Assembly: GCF_036226685.1 (NCBI RefSeq)
Contig: NZ_CP109009.1
Span: 2,728,001 to 2,792,000, forward strand
Source: Streptomyces sp. NBC_00690
GTDB lineage: Bacteria; Actinomycetota; Actinomycetes; Streptomycetales; Streptomycetaceae
Direction of reading: 5' to 3'
Length of the DNA: 64,000 nt
Shown here: piece after piece, positions 16,198-26,124 of the stretch
Numbering within the stretch: the stretch's first letter is position 1
Layout of the letters: each line of letters opens with the position of its first letter
Notes under the pieces: model-generated
Seen by the model: the letters and a program-made list of their open reading frames with translations, nothing else
Told to the model about the DNA's origin: nothing
Databases searched by the model: none
Position numbers and translations under genes: made by a program

Positions 16198-18249
16198 TCA
16201 GGGTGCGCGGTGGTCGCCCCTCGGGCCCGGGCCGTGGGGGCGTTCCCCGTCCGATCCGCAGAGTTCGGCGTTCAACTCCTCGACCAGTTGCACCAGGTCG
16301 GTGGGGCGATCGGGCCCCCACCAGTCCCCCAGCAGGTCGGCCAAGGACTCTTCGCGGGCCTTCGCTAGACGTACGGCCGTCTCCAACCCCTTCTCGGTGA
16401 GCAGCAGTTGTACGCCTTCCCGATGGGCGAGTTCGCGTTCCTCCAACTGGCGGGAGGCATCGGTGATCACGGTCAGCGGTACGGGGGTGGTGTCGGCGAG
16501 TGCGCCCGGTTCGACGGTTCCGTGGCGGCGGATGCGCAGCAGCAGCCAACTGGAGGCGGGCAGCAGGTCATAGCCCGCGCGTTGGGTGATCTTCTCGTAC
16601 ACATGGCGTCTGCCCTCTCGGGAGCCGAGCACGGACAGGGCCCGGGCGACCTCCTCGTGGGACGAGCGCTGTACGGGGTTGGAGGCGAGGGTCTGGCTGG
16701 GTTCCGGGGCGGTGACCGAGCCGCGAAGCCGGTCCTCCTTGAGGAACCAGGCGGTGATGAAGGCGACGAGGACGACCGGCACCGCGTAGAGGAAGACGTC
16801 GGTGATGGAGGACGCGAAGGCGTGTAGCGCCGATGCGCGCAACCCGGCGGGGAGTTCGGCGATGGTACGGGGGTCGGCGGCCAGGTCACCGGCCCGGGCG
16901 CCCGGCGGTACGTCCTGGCCGCGCAGGGCTGCGGTGAGCTTGCGTTCGAGCCTGCTGGTGAAGATCGTGCCGAAGATGGCCACACCGAAGGACGCGCCGA
17001 TGGAGCGGAAGAAGGTGGCACCGGAGGTGGCAACCCCCAGGTCCTCGTAGGGCACGGAGTTCTGCACCACCAGGACCAGTACCTGCATGACCAGGCCGAG
17101 GCCGGTGCCGAAGACGAAGAAGTACGCGCTCATCTCCCAGGTGGAGCTGAACTCGGTGAGCCGGTGCAACAGCAGCAGCCCGATCGCGGTGATGCCGGTG
17201 CCGGCGATGGGGAAGACCTTCCAGCGTCCGGTGCGGCTGACGATCTGCCCGGAGGCGGTGGAGGCGATCAGCAGTCCCAGCACCATGGGCAGCATATGGA
17301 CGCCGGACATGGTGGGGGTGACGCCCTGCACGATCTGGAGGAACGTCGGTAGATAGGTCATCGCGCCGAACATGGCGAAGCCCACCACGAAGCTGATGAC
17401 CGCGACCAGGCTGAAGGTGCGGATGTGGAACAGCTTCAGCGGGAGCACGGGCTCCACGGCCCTGCGCTCCACCAGGACGAACAGGACGAGGAGCACGGCT
17501 CCGAGTACGGCGAGCGAGATGATCTGCGGAGAGCCCCAGCCCCAGGTAGTGCCGCCGAGTGAGGCGACGAGGACCAGACAGGTGGCGACCGAGGCGATGA
17601 GGAAGGTGCCCAGGTAGTCGATGGTGTGCCGGGTGGGGCGCGCGGGGATGTGGAGCACGGTGGCGATGACGCAGAGTGCCACCACTCCGATGGGCAGATT
17701 GATGTAGAAGACCCAACGCCAGCTGAGGTGCTCGGTGAAGAATCCGCCGAGGAGGGGGCCGAGCACGCTGGTGGTGCCGAAGACCGCACCGAACAGTCCT
17801 TGGTACTTGCCGCGTTCGCGGGGCGAGACGATGTCGCCGACGATCGCCATCGAGAGGACTATCAGCCCGCCGCCGCCCAGGCCCTGGAGTGCGCGGAAGC
17901 CGATGAGCTGGGCCATGTTCTGGGCCACGCCGCAGAGCGCCGAGCCGATGAGGAAGATGACGATCGCCGACTGGAACAGCTTCTTGCGACCGTACTGGTC
18001 GCCCAGCTTGCCCCACAGCGGGGTGGCCGCTGTGGAGGCGAGCATGTAGGCGGTGACCACCCAGGAGAGGTGGTCGAGGCCGCCGAGTTCGCTGACGATC
18101 GTGGGCAGGGCGGTGGAGACGATGGTCTGGTCGAGTGCGGCCAGCAGCAGACCGAGCAGGAGCGCGCCGATGGCGACCAGCACCTGCCGGCGGTTCTGGC
18201 CTTCACCGGGCGCCGGGCTCGTGGGTGTGGTGCTCACTTCCTGAGCCAT
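16198..18249 (-). CDS. DHA2-family MFS drug exporter with fused C-terminal MarR-like domain
   Basis: The 683-residue protein begins with a 14-helix EmrB/QacA (DHA2) transporter (about residues 20-515), including LDQTIVSTALPTI, WGKLGDQYGRKK and the motif-C-like GPLLGGFFTEHLSWRW. After a linker, residues about 535-665 form a winged-helix region (LLPASSWLLLRIRRHGTVEPGALADTT...LTEKGLE) resembling MarR regulators. The tail is charged. It should expel drugs with the proton gradient; the MarR-like part may sense the substrate in the cytoplasm or bind DNA. GAGGAG precedes the ATG. An AT-rich inverted repeat lies upstream at 18345-18365. Confidence 0.88.
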   Translation of the reverse strand: MAQEVSTTPTSPAPGEGQNRRQVLVAIGALLLGLLLAALDQTIVSTALPTIVSELGGLDHLSWVVTAYMLASTAATPLWGKLGDQYGRKKLFQSAIVIFLIGSALCGVAQNMAQLIGFRALQGLGGGGLIVLSMAIVGDIVSPRERGKYQGLFGAVFGTTSVLGPLLGGFFTEHLSWRWVFYINLPIGVVALCVIATVLHIPARPTRHTIDYLGTFLIASVATCLVLVASLGGTTWGWGSPQIISLAVLGAVLLVLFVLVERRAVEPVLPLKLFHIRTFSLVAVISFVVGFAMFGAMTYLPTFLQIVQGVTPTMSGVHMLPMVLGLLIASTASGQIVSRTGRWKVFPIAGTGITAIGLLLLHRLTEFSSTWEMSAYFFVFGTGLGLVMQVLVLVVQNSVPYEDLGVATSGATFFRSIGASFGVAIFGTIFTSRLERKLTAALRGQDVPPGARAGDLAADPRTIAELPAGLRASALHAFASSITDVFLYAVPVVLVAFITAWFLKEDRLRGSVTAPEPSQTLASNPVQRSSHEEVARALSVLGSREGRRHVYEKITQRAGYDLLPASSWLLLRIRRHGTVEPGALADTTPVPLTVITDASRQLEERELAHREGVQLLLTEKGLETAVRLAKAREESLADLLGDWWGPDRPTDLVQLVEELNAELCGSDGERPHGPGPRGDHRAP

Positions 18250-18344
18250 GCGTTCTCCTCAGGGTCCGCGTCCTTCCCATCGTGGTGGGTGTGAGCGCAT
18301 CTGGCCTGCGGGGTTGGGCCGGGGGTGGCGGACGGGAGGGCCGC

Positions 18345-18365
18345 TTTGTATCATGAGTAAACAAA
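18345..18365. promoter_or_regulatory. AT-rich inverted repeat between the MFS-MarR and HAD genes
   Basis: TTTGT-(11)-ACAAA lies in a very GC-rich region about 100 bp from both divergent starts. The spacer includes TATCAT-like promoter bases. This looks like an operator/promoter, possibly for autoregulation by the fused MarR domain. Confidence 0.5.
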
Positions 18366-18454
18366 ATCGACTTCGACCACTCCCCCCAGCGGGGACGCCG
18401 AGTCGTGCCATCTCACCCATCCCCATCACCGCTACGGAGCACGGAGTACACCGA

Positions 18455-19126
18455 ATGCCGGCACGCACCACCACCCTGACCGCCCGGGCCCTGCTGCTCG
18501 ACATGGACGGCACCCTCGTGAACTCGGATGCGGTGGTGGAGCGCCACTGGCGGCTGTGGGCGCAGGAGCACGGTCTGGACCCCGAGCAGGCACTGAAGGT
18601 CGTCCACGGCCGGCAGGGCTACGCCACCATGGCGGAACTGCTGCCGGACCGCCCGATGGCGGAGAACCACGCCGAGAACGCGGTGATGCTGGAGCGCGAG
18701 ACCGCCGACATGGACGGGGTCATACCGGTACCGGGGGCCCTGGCGTTCCTCACGGCGATCGCCAGCGCACCGCACGCCCTGGTGACGTCGGCGGACCGGC
18801 CACTGGCCGAAGCGAGGATGGCCGCCGCCGGGCTGTCGATGCCGGACGTTCGGGTGACCGCCGAGGACGTGAGCGCCAGCAAGCCCGATCCGGAGGGCTT
18901 TGTGAAGGGCGCAGCGGAGTTGGGGTTCAGTGCGGCGGAGTGCGTGGTCTTCGAGGACTCCGAGGCGGGAATCCTCGCCGCTCGGGCGGCGGGCATGCGG
19001 GTGGTGGGCGTGGGCGAACGCGCCGAGGCGCTGGGCCCCGACCTCCAGGTCACCGACCTCACTGAGCTTGGGGTGACGGTCCAGGACGGTCTGATCACCA
19101 TCGTCGACATCCGCGCCACGGGCTGA
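18455..19126 (+). CDS. HAD-superfamily sugar-phosphatase-like hydrolase
   Basis: The 223-residue protein has HAD motif I LLLDMDGTLVNSD (nucleophile D16, acid D18), motif II LVTSADR, the catalytic Lys in SASKPDPEGF and motif III CVVFEDSEAGILAARAAGM. The cap is the small helical type of the beta-phosphoglucomutase/sugar phosphatase subfamily. The ATG at 18455 follows GGAG. It probably dephosphorylates a small metabolite. A 42-bp perfect palindrome ends transcription after it. Confidence 0.9.
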   Translation: MPARTTTLTARALLLDMDGTLVNSDAVVERHWRLWAQEHGLDPEQALKVVHGRQGYATMAELLPDRPMAENHAENAVMLERETADMDGVIPVPGALAFLTAIASAPHALVTSADRPLAEARMAAAGLSMPDVRVTAEDVSASKPDPEGFVKGAAELGFSAAECVVFEDSEAGILAARAAGMRVVGVGERAEALGPDLQVTDLTELGVTVQDGLITIVDIRATG

Positions 19127-19213
19127 GCCGAGGCGGCCCCACTCCGGTCCTCGGTCGCACGGGACACACCTGCCCCGGGGCAGGCGGCCGGCCGTGGGGA
19201 CCGCCGTCGGTCA

Positions 19214-19255
19214 CGCACAGTGCCCCAGGTCCCTAGGGACCTGGGGCACTGTGCG
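19214..19255. terminator. 42-bp perfect palindrome, bidirectional terminator
   Basis: The 42 bases are completely self-complementary around a central CTAG. The element sits between the convergent HAD gene and the secreted hydrolase gene, about 64 bp from the hydrolase stop. A long stem with no loop-forming spacer fits a two-way terminator. Confidence 0.8.
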
Positions 19256-19318
19256 GCTCGATCCCCGGGTCAGCCCCGGTCCTCGGCCATGCTGCTCATG
19301 TCCGACTCACATCCGATG

Positions 19319-22132
19319 TTACGAAGCGTCCTTCACCTTGCCGATGCAGTACGCACCGGGCTTCTGGTTCCAGTCGCGGTCGTAGTGGAAGAACCTGAGC
19401 CGCGTGGCCTCCTCAGCTTCGGTCACCGTGTCCGTGATGGTGGGCACCGTCACCTCGGCGGTCTTCTTGCCCGCGGGGATGTCGGCCGCCAGCCACGGAT
19501 CGTCCGCAACGTTGAACAGTGACCGCTCCGGAGTGGGCAACCGTCCGAACTGCCGGTTGATCCACGCCGGGTCGACGTCGAGCGTGGACAGCGTCGGTCC
19601 GCTGGCCACCGGCTGGAAGGAGAACCCGGTCACCACATCGGCGTCGGCGACCTCGGAGAGGGAGACCCGCCACTTCAGCACTCCGCCCTCGGTCACCCGA
19701 TTCGCGACGGGCGTGACCGTGATCTTGGGCATCGGGTCGTCGTCCAGCACGGTCAGGCCCCCGGAGTAGGAGCCGATGGCGGCTCCCCGCACCGCCTTGG
19801 CCGCCACCGTGTGCCACCTGTCGTACCCGTAGCGGGTGTTGCCCTTCACCTTGACCGGGACGTTGATCGAGTTGGTGCCGGCCGTAACCGTGACCGTCCT
19901 GGTGGTGAGCTTCTCGGTGAGCAGGTCCCTGATGAACAGTCGGACCTGGCCGCTGCCCTTGCCGGAGACCTTCGCCGGAATCAGATAGGTACGCTCCCCC
20001 GAGTTGCCCTCCTTGACCCGCAGTTCACCGAGGTCCACCCGCGGCAGTGCGACGGGCGCCACCGCAGGGGTGCCCGGGCGCCAGCCCCAGGCGTCCACCA
20101 GCCAGGCCCGCCCGGAGGTGGATCGCGGAGTGAGCTCCAGGGTCTTCACCTGCTTGAGGTTCAGTCCGGCCTTCACCGCCGCGGTCAGCGGTACGCGGAC
20201 CTCGCGCCCCCAGTGCGCGAAGGTCCGGTTCGTGCCCGGCAGCCCGTCGACGGTGGCCCGCCCGAGGGTCGCCTTGCGACCCGCGGTGTCGGTCACCGTG
20301 ATGTCGACCTTGGTGCCGGTGGTGTTGGGCGGCACGATCAGCCGCAGCGCCAGCGACTCGGCACCGGAGACGGAGACCGGCCGCGCGGGAGTCATCCGGA
20401 CCGGTGAGCCCGCCTTCGTCCACTTCAGGGCGATGGACTGGCGGCCCGGCTCGGGCGAGGCCACGAACCCCACGAAGTGCGGCGAGCCGCCGGGCTCACG
20501 GCCACTGAGGCAGGCCGTCTTCACCCGGTGGTCGACCTGGTTGCACAGTCGACCACCGGTGACGGCGACCGATGCGTCCGGCAGGATGACGGGCGCGCGA
20601 TGGCCGCCGACCGCGTGCGTGAGCACCCGAGCGGGGTCCGCCGAGGGAGCGCGCCGGTTGGAGCCGTCCAGCAGCGGACGGACCCGGTCATCACCCGCGA
20701 CGAACAGTCGGGCCGCCGCGGCGATGTAGGTGGAGCCCGCGGACTGCTGCTGGGTCGCCGTCAGCCGGTGGGCCGATGTGCCCAGCGCACACACGGCATC
20801 CGGCTTCTCGCCGGGCTCCGGAGGGTAGAAGTCGTCGTCGGCAGGCGCCTCGGCCTGTCCCGGCGTCCACTCGGTGTTGAAGTAGTTGTGGTTGGCGCCG
20901 ATGACGTAGACCGAGCTGTGCAGGGAGGTTCCCCGGCCGGTGCCGCGGGTGCCGTCCGCGTACATCTGGCCCTGGAGGTTGGACACATCGCCGTCACAGC
21001 CGGGAAGGATCGTCATGGAGGGCACATCGGGCGCCGGGTTCTGGCCGAAGATCGTGGGACCGATGAGGACCGTGCCCCGGATGCGCCAGCGCACCGGGCC
21101 CTGGTATCCGTCCTCCGCGGCCGGTGGCTTGAACCGGCTGTCGAGCGCGGCCCGGTTGACGCCTTCGCCGCCTCGGGAGTGACCGACGAGCAGCACCCGG
21201 TTGAGATCGGCGGGCGCAGCGGCCCGTACGGCGGCCGGCGCCTTGGACGGGGCGGTGCCCCACTGGGCCCAGCGGGCGAGGTGCAAGCGCACCAGCGAGG
21301 AGCGGGCCTGGGCGCCGGCGTCGTTCGCCATCGCGTCCTGCGCGTTGATGCCGTTGGCGGAGATGGACACCGTGACATAGCCCTGGGAGGCCAGGAGTTT
21401 CTGGTCGTGGAGATAGCCGCGATAGCTCGGCACCGCCTTGAAGCCGGTCTCGCACGGCCAGGACATGCTGATCTCGCCCTTGGCGTCGTAGCAGGTGAAG
21501 TGGCGGCCGTGGAGGAAGAGGGCGAGCGGCCTGCGACCGGGGGCGTCGGTCGGTGAGACGACCGTGGCGCGCATCTCGATCGGGCTGGCGTAGCCGGGCA
21601 GCCGTACCGAGTTGAGGGCGTACTCGCCACTCGTGGTGCGGTACTTGCCGGGGACACCGGGGTCGACCGGGTTCGCCGGGAGGGGCGTGGCCGGCTTCGT
21701 CGGAGCGGCGGAGCGGCGGGCGTCGGGGCTCTCGGGCGTTGCGGCGGCGTCGAGGCGCCGGCCGGCGGCGAGGACCTTGAGCTCCTCGGACGCTCCGATC
21801 CGGATTCCCTCCAGGTCGAGCGCGAAGCTGCGCTGGTCCTTCGTTGGAACAGGAATGCCGAGGAAGCGGTCCCCGGCGTAGAACTCGATACGGGCGTTCC
21901 CCACGGGCACCGGTGCGGACGACGTCCAGACCAATTGCCTCTCGGTGCCCGTGCCGGTTATCCGCCAGCCGTCGGGGAGTTGCCCCGGACTGCCCGGCGG
22001 TGCCGGGGATATGAGATCGGTGGGTCGTTGCGGTTGTGTCGTCCCCGGTGCGGCGTGCGCCAGTCCCGGTACCCCCACCGCAAGAGCGATCACCGCAAGT
22101 GCGGCCGTCACCCTGCGCGAGACACGGTTCAA
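19319..22132 (-). CDS. Large secreted alpha/beta hydrolase with Calx-beta-like C-terminal domains
   Basis: The product is about 937 residues. A Sec-type signal peptide (about 1-31, ending LAHAAPG) is followed by an alpha/beta-hydrolase domain with the nucleophile elbow GHSRGG (about 317-322), the FLHGRHF oxyanion region and downstream cysteines that may pair. The later half is beta-rich and ends in Calx-beta-like units (for example [32 protein letters not shown]). It is probably a wall- or matrix-associated esterase, lipase or peptidase; the substrate is not inferable. I place the start at the TTG at 22132 because AGGAGGAGG lies six bases upstream and the signal peptide begins well there. An ATG at 22150, lacking a ribosome site, would add six residues. 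Confidence 0.82.
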   Translation of the reverse strand: MNRVSRRVTAALAVIALAVGVPGLAHAAPGTTQPQRPTDLISPAPPGSPGQLPDGWRITGTGTERQLVWTSSAPVPVGNARIEFYAGDRFLGIPVPTKDQRSFALDLEGIRIGASEELKVLAAGRRLDAAATPESPDARRSAAPTKPATPLPANPVDPGVPGKYRTTSGEYALNSVRLPGYASPIEMRATVVSPTDAPGRRPLALFLHGRHFTCYDAKGEISMSWPCETGFKAVPSYRGYLHDQKLLASQGYVTVSISANGINAQDAMANDAGAQARSSLVRLHLARWAQWGTAPSKAPAAVRAAAPADLNRVLLVGHSRGGEGVNRAALDSRFKPPAAEDGYQGPVRWRIRGTVLIGPTIFGQNPAPDVPSMTILPGCDGDVSNLQGQMYADGTRGTGRGTSLHSSVYVIGANHNYFNTEWTPGQAEAPADDDFYPPEPGEKPDAVCALGTSAHRLTATQQQSAGSTYIAAAARLFVAGDDRVRPLLDGSNRRAPSADPARVLTHAVGGHRAPVILPDASVAVTGGRLCNQVDHRVKTACLSGREPGGSPHFVGFVASPEPGRQSIALKWTKAGSPVRMTPARPVSVSGAESLALRLIVPPNTTGTKVDITVTDTAGRKATLGRATVDGLPGTNRTFAHWGREVRVPLTAAVKAGLNLKQVKTLELTPRSTSGRAWLVDAWGWRPGTPAVAPVALPRVDLGELRVKEGNSGERTYLIPAKVSGKGSGQVRLFIRDLLTEKLTTRTVTVTAGTNSINVPVKVKGNTRYGYDRWHTVAAKAVRGAAIGSYSGGLTVLDDDPMPKITVTPVANRVTEGGVLKWRVSLSEVADADVVTGFSFQPVASGPTLSTLDVDPAWINRQFGRLPTPERSLFNVADDPWLAADIPAGKKTAEVTVPTITDTVTEAEEATRLRFFHYDRDWNQKPGAYCIGKVKDAS

Positions 22133-22406
22133 GGTGGTCCTCCTCCTCATCGATCGTGCCCGAGCACCCCAGGAACGCCTGAGGTCCTCGTTGTCGGAGG
22201 ACGGGGAACGCTGGTGGGCGGTTGCCTCGCGCAGCACACTGTGGCTGTACGGAAACCTGCACGTCACAGGCGGATTTCGGCCAGCACACCGGAATTTGAT
22301 CGTCCGTTGGCGGCTGGATCAAGCGGAGTGGCGGGGGACCGCACGCCGGCTCTGCTGGCGGCAGATTCCCGTTCCCGTCCGAGGTCGGCGGTGTTTGACT
22401 GGCGCG

Positions 22407-23393
22407 ATGGAGATCCTCGTATTGGGCGGTACGGCATGGGTGGGGCGGGAGTTGTCCCGGCAGGCGCTTGCGCGCGGACATCGGGTGACGTGCCTCGCCC
22501 GCGGTGGAAGCGGCCCCGTCGCCGAGGGCGCCACCCTGATCGGCGCCGATCGGGGTGACCCTTCGGCGTACCACGCCCTGCTGGACCGCACCTGGGACGC
22601 GGTCGTGGAGGTGTCGTGGCAGCCCGGGTTCGTCCGCGATGCACTCGCCTTCTTGGCAGACCGGGCACGGCACTGGACGTACGTCTCCTCGATCAGCGCC
22701 TATGCGTCGCACGCCGTCCCGGGCGCCGACGAGTCCGCGGCGCTCCTCGCCCCCACCGACCTGAGCTCCGCAGGTCGAGAGGCGTACGGCGAGGCGAAGG
22801 TCACCTGTGAGCGGGCCTCGACCGATGCGGTGGGCGATCGGTTGCTCGTGGCGCGCGCCGGACTGATCGGTGGCCCCGGCGATCACAGCGGCCGGTCCGG
22901 CTACTGGGCGGCCCGTGCCGCCCGGGATCCGCGCGGGCCGATGCTGGTGCCGCACGCACCCGATCTGCCGACCCAGGTGGTCGATGTACGGGACCTGGTG
23001 GCCTGGCTGCTGGATGCCGCGGAGGCGAGGACGACCGGCATCTTCGACGCGGTCGGTCCGGTCCTGCCCTTCGACGAATGGATCGAGTTGTCCCGTGTCG
23101 CAGGCGGACATGGCGGCCGGGTGGTCACCGCCGATCCCGCCTGGCTGCTGGCGCAGGGGGTGGCCGAGTACATGGGGCCGCAGTCCTTGCCGTTGTGGCT
23201 GGTTAAGCCGGGGTGGGAAGGCTGGTCGGCGCGGAGTGGCGCCGCGGCGGAGCGGGCCGGGTTGCGGCATCGCCCCAGGGCGGAAGTGTTGGCCGACACC
23301 TTGCGGTGGGAACGGGAACAGGGCCTGGACAGGGAGCGGCGCGCGGGGCTGAGCGCCGCGCGTGAGCGCGAACTCCTGGACGCGCTCGGGTAG
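22407..23393 (+). CDS. Atypical SDR / NAD-dependent epimerase-reductase
   Basis: The 328-residue protein begins with a Rossmann motif [15 protein letters not shown] and has YVSSISAY and [11 protein letters not shown], corresponding to the SDR Ser/Tyr/Lys active-site arrangement with Y-x-x-x-K (YGEAK). The rest resembles isoflavone-reductase-like or extended SDRs. It likely binds NAD(P)H; the substrate is unknown. The ATG at 22407 is chosen; the frame continues upstream but the protein homology starts here. Confidence 0.82.
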   Translation: MEILVLGGTAWVGRELSRQALARGHRVTCLARGGSGPVAEGATLIGADRGDPSAYHALLDRTWDAVVEVSWQPGFVRDALAFLADRARHWTYVSSISAYASHAVPGADESAALLAPTDLSSAGREAYGEAKVTCERASTDAVGDRLLVARAGLIGGPGDHSGRSGYWAARAARDPRGPMLVPHAPDLPTQVVDVRDLVAWLLDAAEARTTGIFDAVGPVLPFDEWIELSRVAGGHGGRVVTADPAWLLAQGVAEYMGPQSLPLWLVKPGWEGWSARSGAAAERAGLRHRPRAEVLADTLRWEREQGLDRERRAGLSAARERELLDALG

Positions 23394-23539
23394 TGCCCAG
23401 CACGGGACTGTTGGCACGCGTTTCCTCGCGGTGAGACTGCGGATGCGGCGGGCTGCGCCGCAGTCCACGACAACGAGGGGCCGACTCGTCGACGAGGCCG
23501 ATCACGGCGTGATGGCTCCTTCTGGTCGGTGTCGAGGCG

Positions 23540-23589
23540 CACCACGGCCCCGGGGCCACCGAACGCTCGGTGGCCCCGGGGCCGTGGTG
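23540..23589. terminator. Very strong 22-bp hairpin between convergent genes
   Basis: A perfect 22-bp stem (23540-23561 with 23568-23589) with a 6-base loop separates the SDR gene from the Gdt1 transporter gene. It probably terminates both. Confidence 0.85.
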
Positions 23590-23602
23590 GTGGCAAGGGG
23601 CG

Positions 23603-24187
23603 TCACCCCATGAGCGCCTCATAGAGACTGAAACCGGCCAGCGCCAGCATCAGACAGGCCGCGATCTTGGTGATCAACCGCAGCGGTACGTACTTCATCA
23701 GGGTCCGCCCGCCCAGGATGCCGATGCCCGCCACCGCCCAGAGCGCCAACACCGCACCCAGGCCCACCGACACGGGGTCGTCGTAGCGGGCGGCCAGGTT
23801 GGCCGTCATGATCTGGGTGAGATCGCCGAACTCGGCCACCAGGATCAGCATGAACCCGGCCCCGGACACCTTCCAGAACGACTGGTCGGCGGGGGCCTTG
23901 ATGTTCTCCTCCTCGTCGTCGTTCTTCTTCAGGAGCAGGATCAGCGCTCCCGCGAGGAACAGGATGCCGACGACGGCCTGCACCAGGCGTTGGGGCAGCA
24001 GGGTGAGCACGGAGCCCGCTGCGATGGCCAGTGCCACGTGCACGGCGAAGGCGGCGGCGACACCGACGAAGACATAGGAGGCCCGGTAGCGCGTGCCGAG
24101 CATCAGTCCTGCGAGTGCAGTTTTGTCGGGGAGTTCGGCCAGGAAAACAACGCCGAACGTGATCGCCATGATGGTGAAGCTGATCAC
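23603..24187 (-). CDS. Gdt1/TMEM165-family (UPF0016) cation transporter
   Basis: The 194-residue protein is a six-helix membrane protein built from two repeats. The signature appears as FLAELPDKTALA near residue 15-26 and LVAEFGDLTQIM near 115-126 (family consensus E-x-G-D-K/R-T/S). The first copy has Pro instead of Gly (LPDK). A charged loop KKNDDEEE lies between the repeats. These proteins move Mn2+ (and Ca2+) out of the cytoplasm. The GTG at 24187 is preceded by AGAGGA. The upstream yybP-ykoY riboswitch fits Mn2+ homeostasis. Confidence 0.9.
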   Translation of the reverse strand: MISFTIMAITFGVVFLAELPDKTALAGLMLGTRYRASYVFVGVAAAFAVHVALAIAAGSVLTLLPQRLVQAVVGILFLAGALILLLKKNDDEEENIKAPADQSFWKVSGAGFMLILVAEFGDLTQIMTANLAARYDDPVSVGLGAVLALWAVAGIGILGGRTLMKYVPLRLITKIAACLMLALAGFSLYEALMG

Positions 24188-24281
24188 GGATGGTTCCTCT
24201 ATCGGTCGGGCTGCCCGCGCCGAGAGACCTATACCGCTCCAGGGGTCGCTTCGGCACGGCAGCGTCGGTAGGACACTGCGG

Positions 24282-24397
24282 CCGAAGGTCTCGCTGGCGG
24301 ATACCGGACCGATGGACCGGGAACCGCCTCCGGGCGCCGGCCAGGCCCAGGGCCCGGCAGTATGTCGACGTTCCGGCGAAGAGCTACTCCCCTTCTG
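24282..24397 (-). promoter_or_regulatory. yybP-ykoY manganese riboswitch upstream of the TMEM165 gene
   Basis: On the minus strand the leader contains both conserved loops of the aptamer: AAGGGGAGTAGCT at the 5' end (complement of about 24384-24396) and CCAGCGAGACCTT at the 3' side (complement of about 24286-24297), plus GTCGACATAC between them. These bases form the Mn2+ pocket in the known class. The gene begins about 95 bp further on. The expression platform is not resolvable by eye. This class activates Mn2+ exporter genes when Mn2+ is high. Confidence 0.85.
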
Positions 24398-24431
24398 CTC
24401 TCCCCAGGGTACGTCACGGCCCTCGGTGAGC

Positions 24432-25175
24432 TCACTCCTGTGCCTCCCGGTGGACCGCTCCCCGGGCGACCAGCTCCAGCACCACCGCCACCGCGACCGA
24501 CTGCACCGCCATCAGCCCCACCAGGACGAACAGCTGTACGGCACCTGCAAGCAGCGGCGATGCGCCCCCCAGGAGCATTCCCACGAAAGCACCGGGAAGT
24601 GTGACGAGCCCCACGGTCCGGGTCTGGTCGAGTCCCGGTAGCAAAGCTTCTGCGGCGGGCGTCCTGGCGATCTCCAGACGGGCGTCCCGGTCCAGCAGCC
24701 CCAGCGCCATGCCCGCCTCGACCTCGCCGTGGCGCAGGCCGAGCTCATCCAGGGCCCGTCGCCCCGCCAGCACCGTCGCCGTGAGCGCGCCGCCGATCAG
24801 GATGCCCGCGACGGGAATGAGCGCGATGCCCTTCAGTGGTACGAGTCCGGTCAGCAGCAGCGCTCCCACCACGGGGAAGACCCCGGCCGCGATCGGCAGT
24901 GCGGCCCACCACCAGGTGGCGTTGGGGGTGATGCGCCGGCCAGCGGTGCGTACGGCGACGGCGTACATCAGCGCGACGAAGGCGAGCAGCAGGGGCAGCG
25001 AGCGCACGACCGCGCCGATGACCAGGGAGACGACGGCGAGTTGGGCGGCTGCCCGGACTCCGGCGATGACGATGTCGCGCGAGCGTCCGAGATGGGCGAG
25101 TGCGGCAACGGTCGCCGCCACGGCGAGCAGTACGGCCAGAACAGCCCCGAAGGTGACATTGACCGGCAGCAGCAC
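24432..25175 (-). CDS. FetB-like (UPF0014) ABC permease
   Basis: The 247-residue protein has about seven transmembrane segments and the UPF0014 signature TVGLVTLPGAFVGMLLGGASPL near residue 185-210. In Enterobacteria FetB pairs with the ATPase FetA in iron export. No ATPase is encoded nearby here, so the partner must lie elsewhere. The GTG at 25175 has no clear ribosome site; a TAGGGT -10-like element a few bases upstream suggests a leaderless mRNA. It is next to the Mn2+ transporter, hinting at shared metal homeostasis. Confidence 0.8.
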   Translation of the reverse strand: MLLPVNVTFGAVLAVLLAVAATVAALAHLGRSRDIVIAGVRAAAQLAVVSLVIGAVVRSLPLLLAFVALMYAVAVRTAGRRITPNATWWWAALPIAAGVFPVVGALLLTGLVPLKGIALIPVAGILIGGALTATVLAGRRALDELGLRHGEVEAGMALGLLDRDARLEIARTPAAEALLPGLDQTRTVGLVTLPGAFVGMLLGGASPLLAGAVQLFVLVGLMAVQSVAVAVVLELVARGAVHREAQE

Positions 25176-25338
25176 GCGCCAACCCTACGCCGGCTCACCT
25201 CTGCTGGCGGTGCATCAACCCTTGATTTGACGTGGGCATGTCGTCAGGCTGAAGTGCGGACGTCCGTCCCCGCACCACCCGGACGCCCCACCCGGCCGCA
25301 CCCTCCGGTCGAGGCCCCCCATGCTCAAGGGAGTTCGC

Positions 25339-26001
25339 ATGTCCTTCTTCTACGCGCGTCGCTCGCGCCGCCCCTCCCGTGCGGCACTGCTCGGTTCGGC
25401 GGGGGCGCTCGCCCTCGCGAGTCTCCTGACGACCGCACCCCCGGCCCAGGCCGCCCCGCCCACGCCGGTGAACGCCACCACCGCCCGCACCTACCTCGGC
25501 CAGCTCACCGTGCGCGCCGAAGGCAGCTCCAGCGGTTACAGCCGGGACAGGTTCCCGCACTGGATCACCCAGTCGGGCAGCTGCAACACCCGCGAGGTCG
25601 TCCTCAAGCGCGACGGCCGCAACGTGGTGCAGAACGCCAGCTGCGCCGCGGTCAGCGGCACCTGGTACTCGGAGTTCGACGGGGCGACCTGGACGGCGGC
25701 CTCCGACGTGGACATCGACCACATCGTGCCGCTCGCCGAGGCATGGCGATCCGGCGCAAGCAGTTGGACCACGGCCCGCCGACAGTCGTTCGCCAATGAC
25801 CTCACCGGCCCACAGCTGATCGCGGTCACCGACAACGTCAACCAGGCGAAGGGCGACAAGGACCCGGCCGAATGGCTACCGCCGCGCACCGCGTACCGCT
25901 GTGTCTATGTGCGGATGTGGGTCCAGGTGAAGCACACGTACGGCATGAGCGTGGACACGGCCGAAAAGAGCGCGCTCCAGTCGGTCCTGGGTGGCTGCTG
26001 A
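25339..26001 (+). CDS. Secreted HNH-type nuclease (DUF1524/GmrSD-like)
   Basis: The 220-residue protein has a signal peptide (twin Arg-rich start RRSRRPSR, hydrophobic stretch, AQAAPP). The domain carries SDVDIDHIVPLAEAWRSG with the catalytic DIDHIV His and later DNVNQAKGDKDPAEWLPP, matching the secreted actinobacterial HNH endonucleases. Such enzymes likely degrade extracellular DNA for nutrition. AAGGGA precedes the ATG at 25339. Cysteines at about positions 80, 92 and near the C-terminus may form disulfides. Confidence 0.88.
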   Translation: MSFFYARRSRRPSRAALLGSAGALALASLLTTAPPAQAAPPTPVNATTARTYLGQLTVRAEGSSSGYSRDRFPHWITQSGSCNTREVVLKRDGRNVVQNASCAAVSGTWYSEFDGATWTAASDVDIDHIVPLAEAWRSGASSWTTARRQSFANDLTGPQLIAVTDNVNQAKGDKDPAEWLPPRTAYRCVYVRMWVQVKHTYGMSVDTAEKSALQSVLGGC

Positions 26002-26124
26002 CCCCGGCAACCACATCAAGACCGTGTGTCACCCGGTGGACACCGGACGCATGCACGGCCGAACCCCTGTCCGTATCCCTCCGTCGTTCCGTACCGTACG
26101 GGGCGACGGAGGAGGAGGACAGCC

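Noticed and set aside
20994..23468. Minus-strand 824-codon frame overlapping the SDR gene
   Set aside because: Antisense shadow; the plus strand has the Rossmann GGTAWVG motif and SDR active-site residues.
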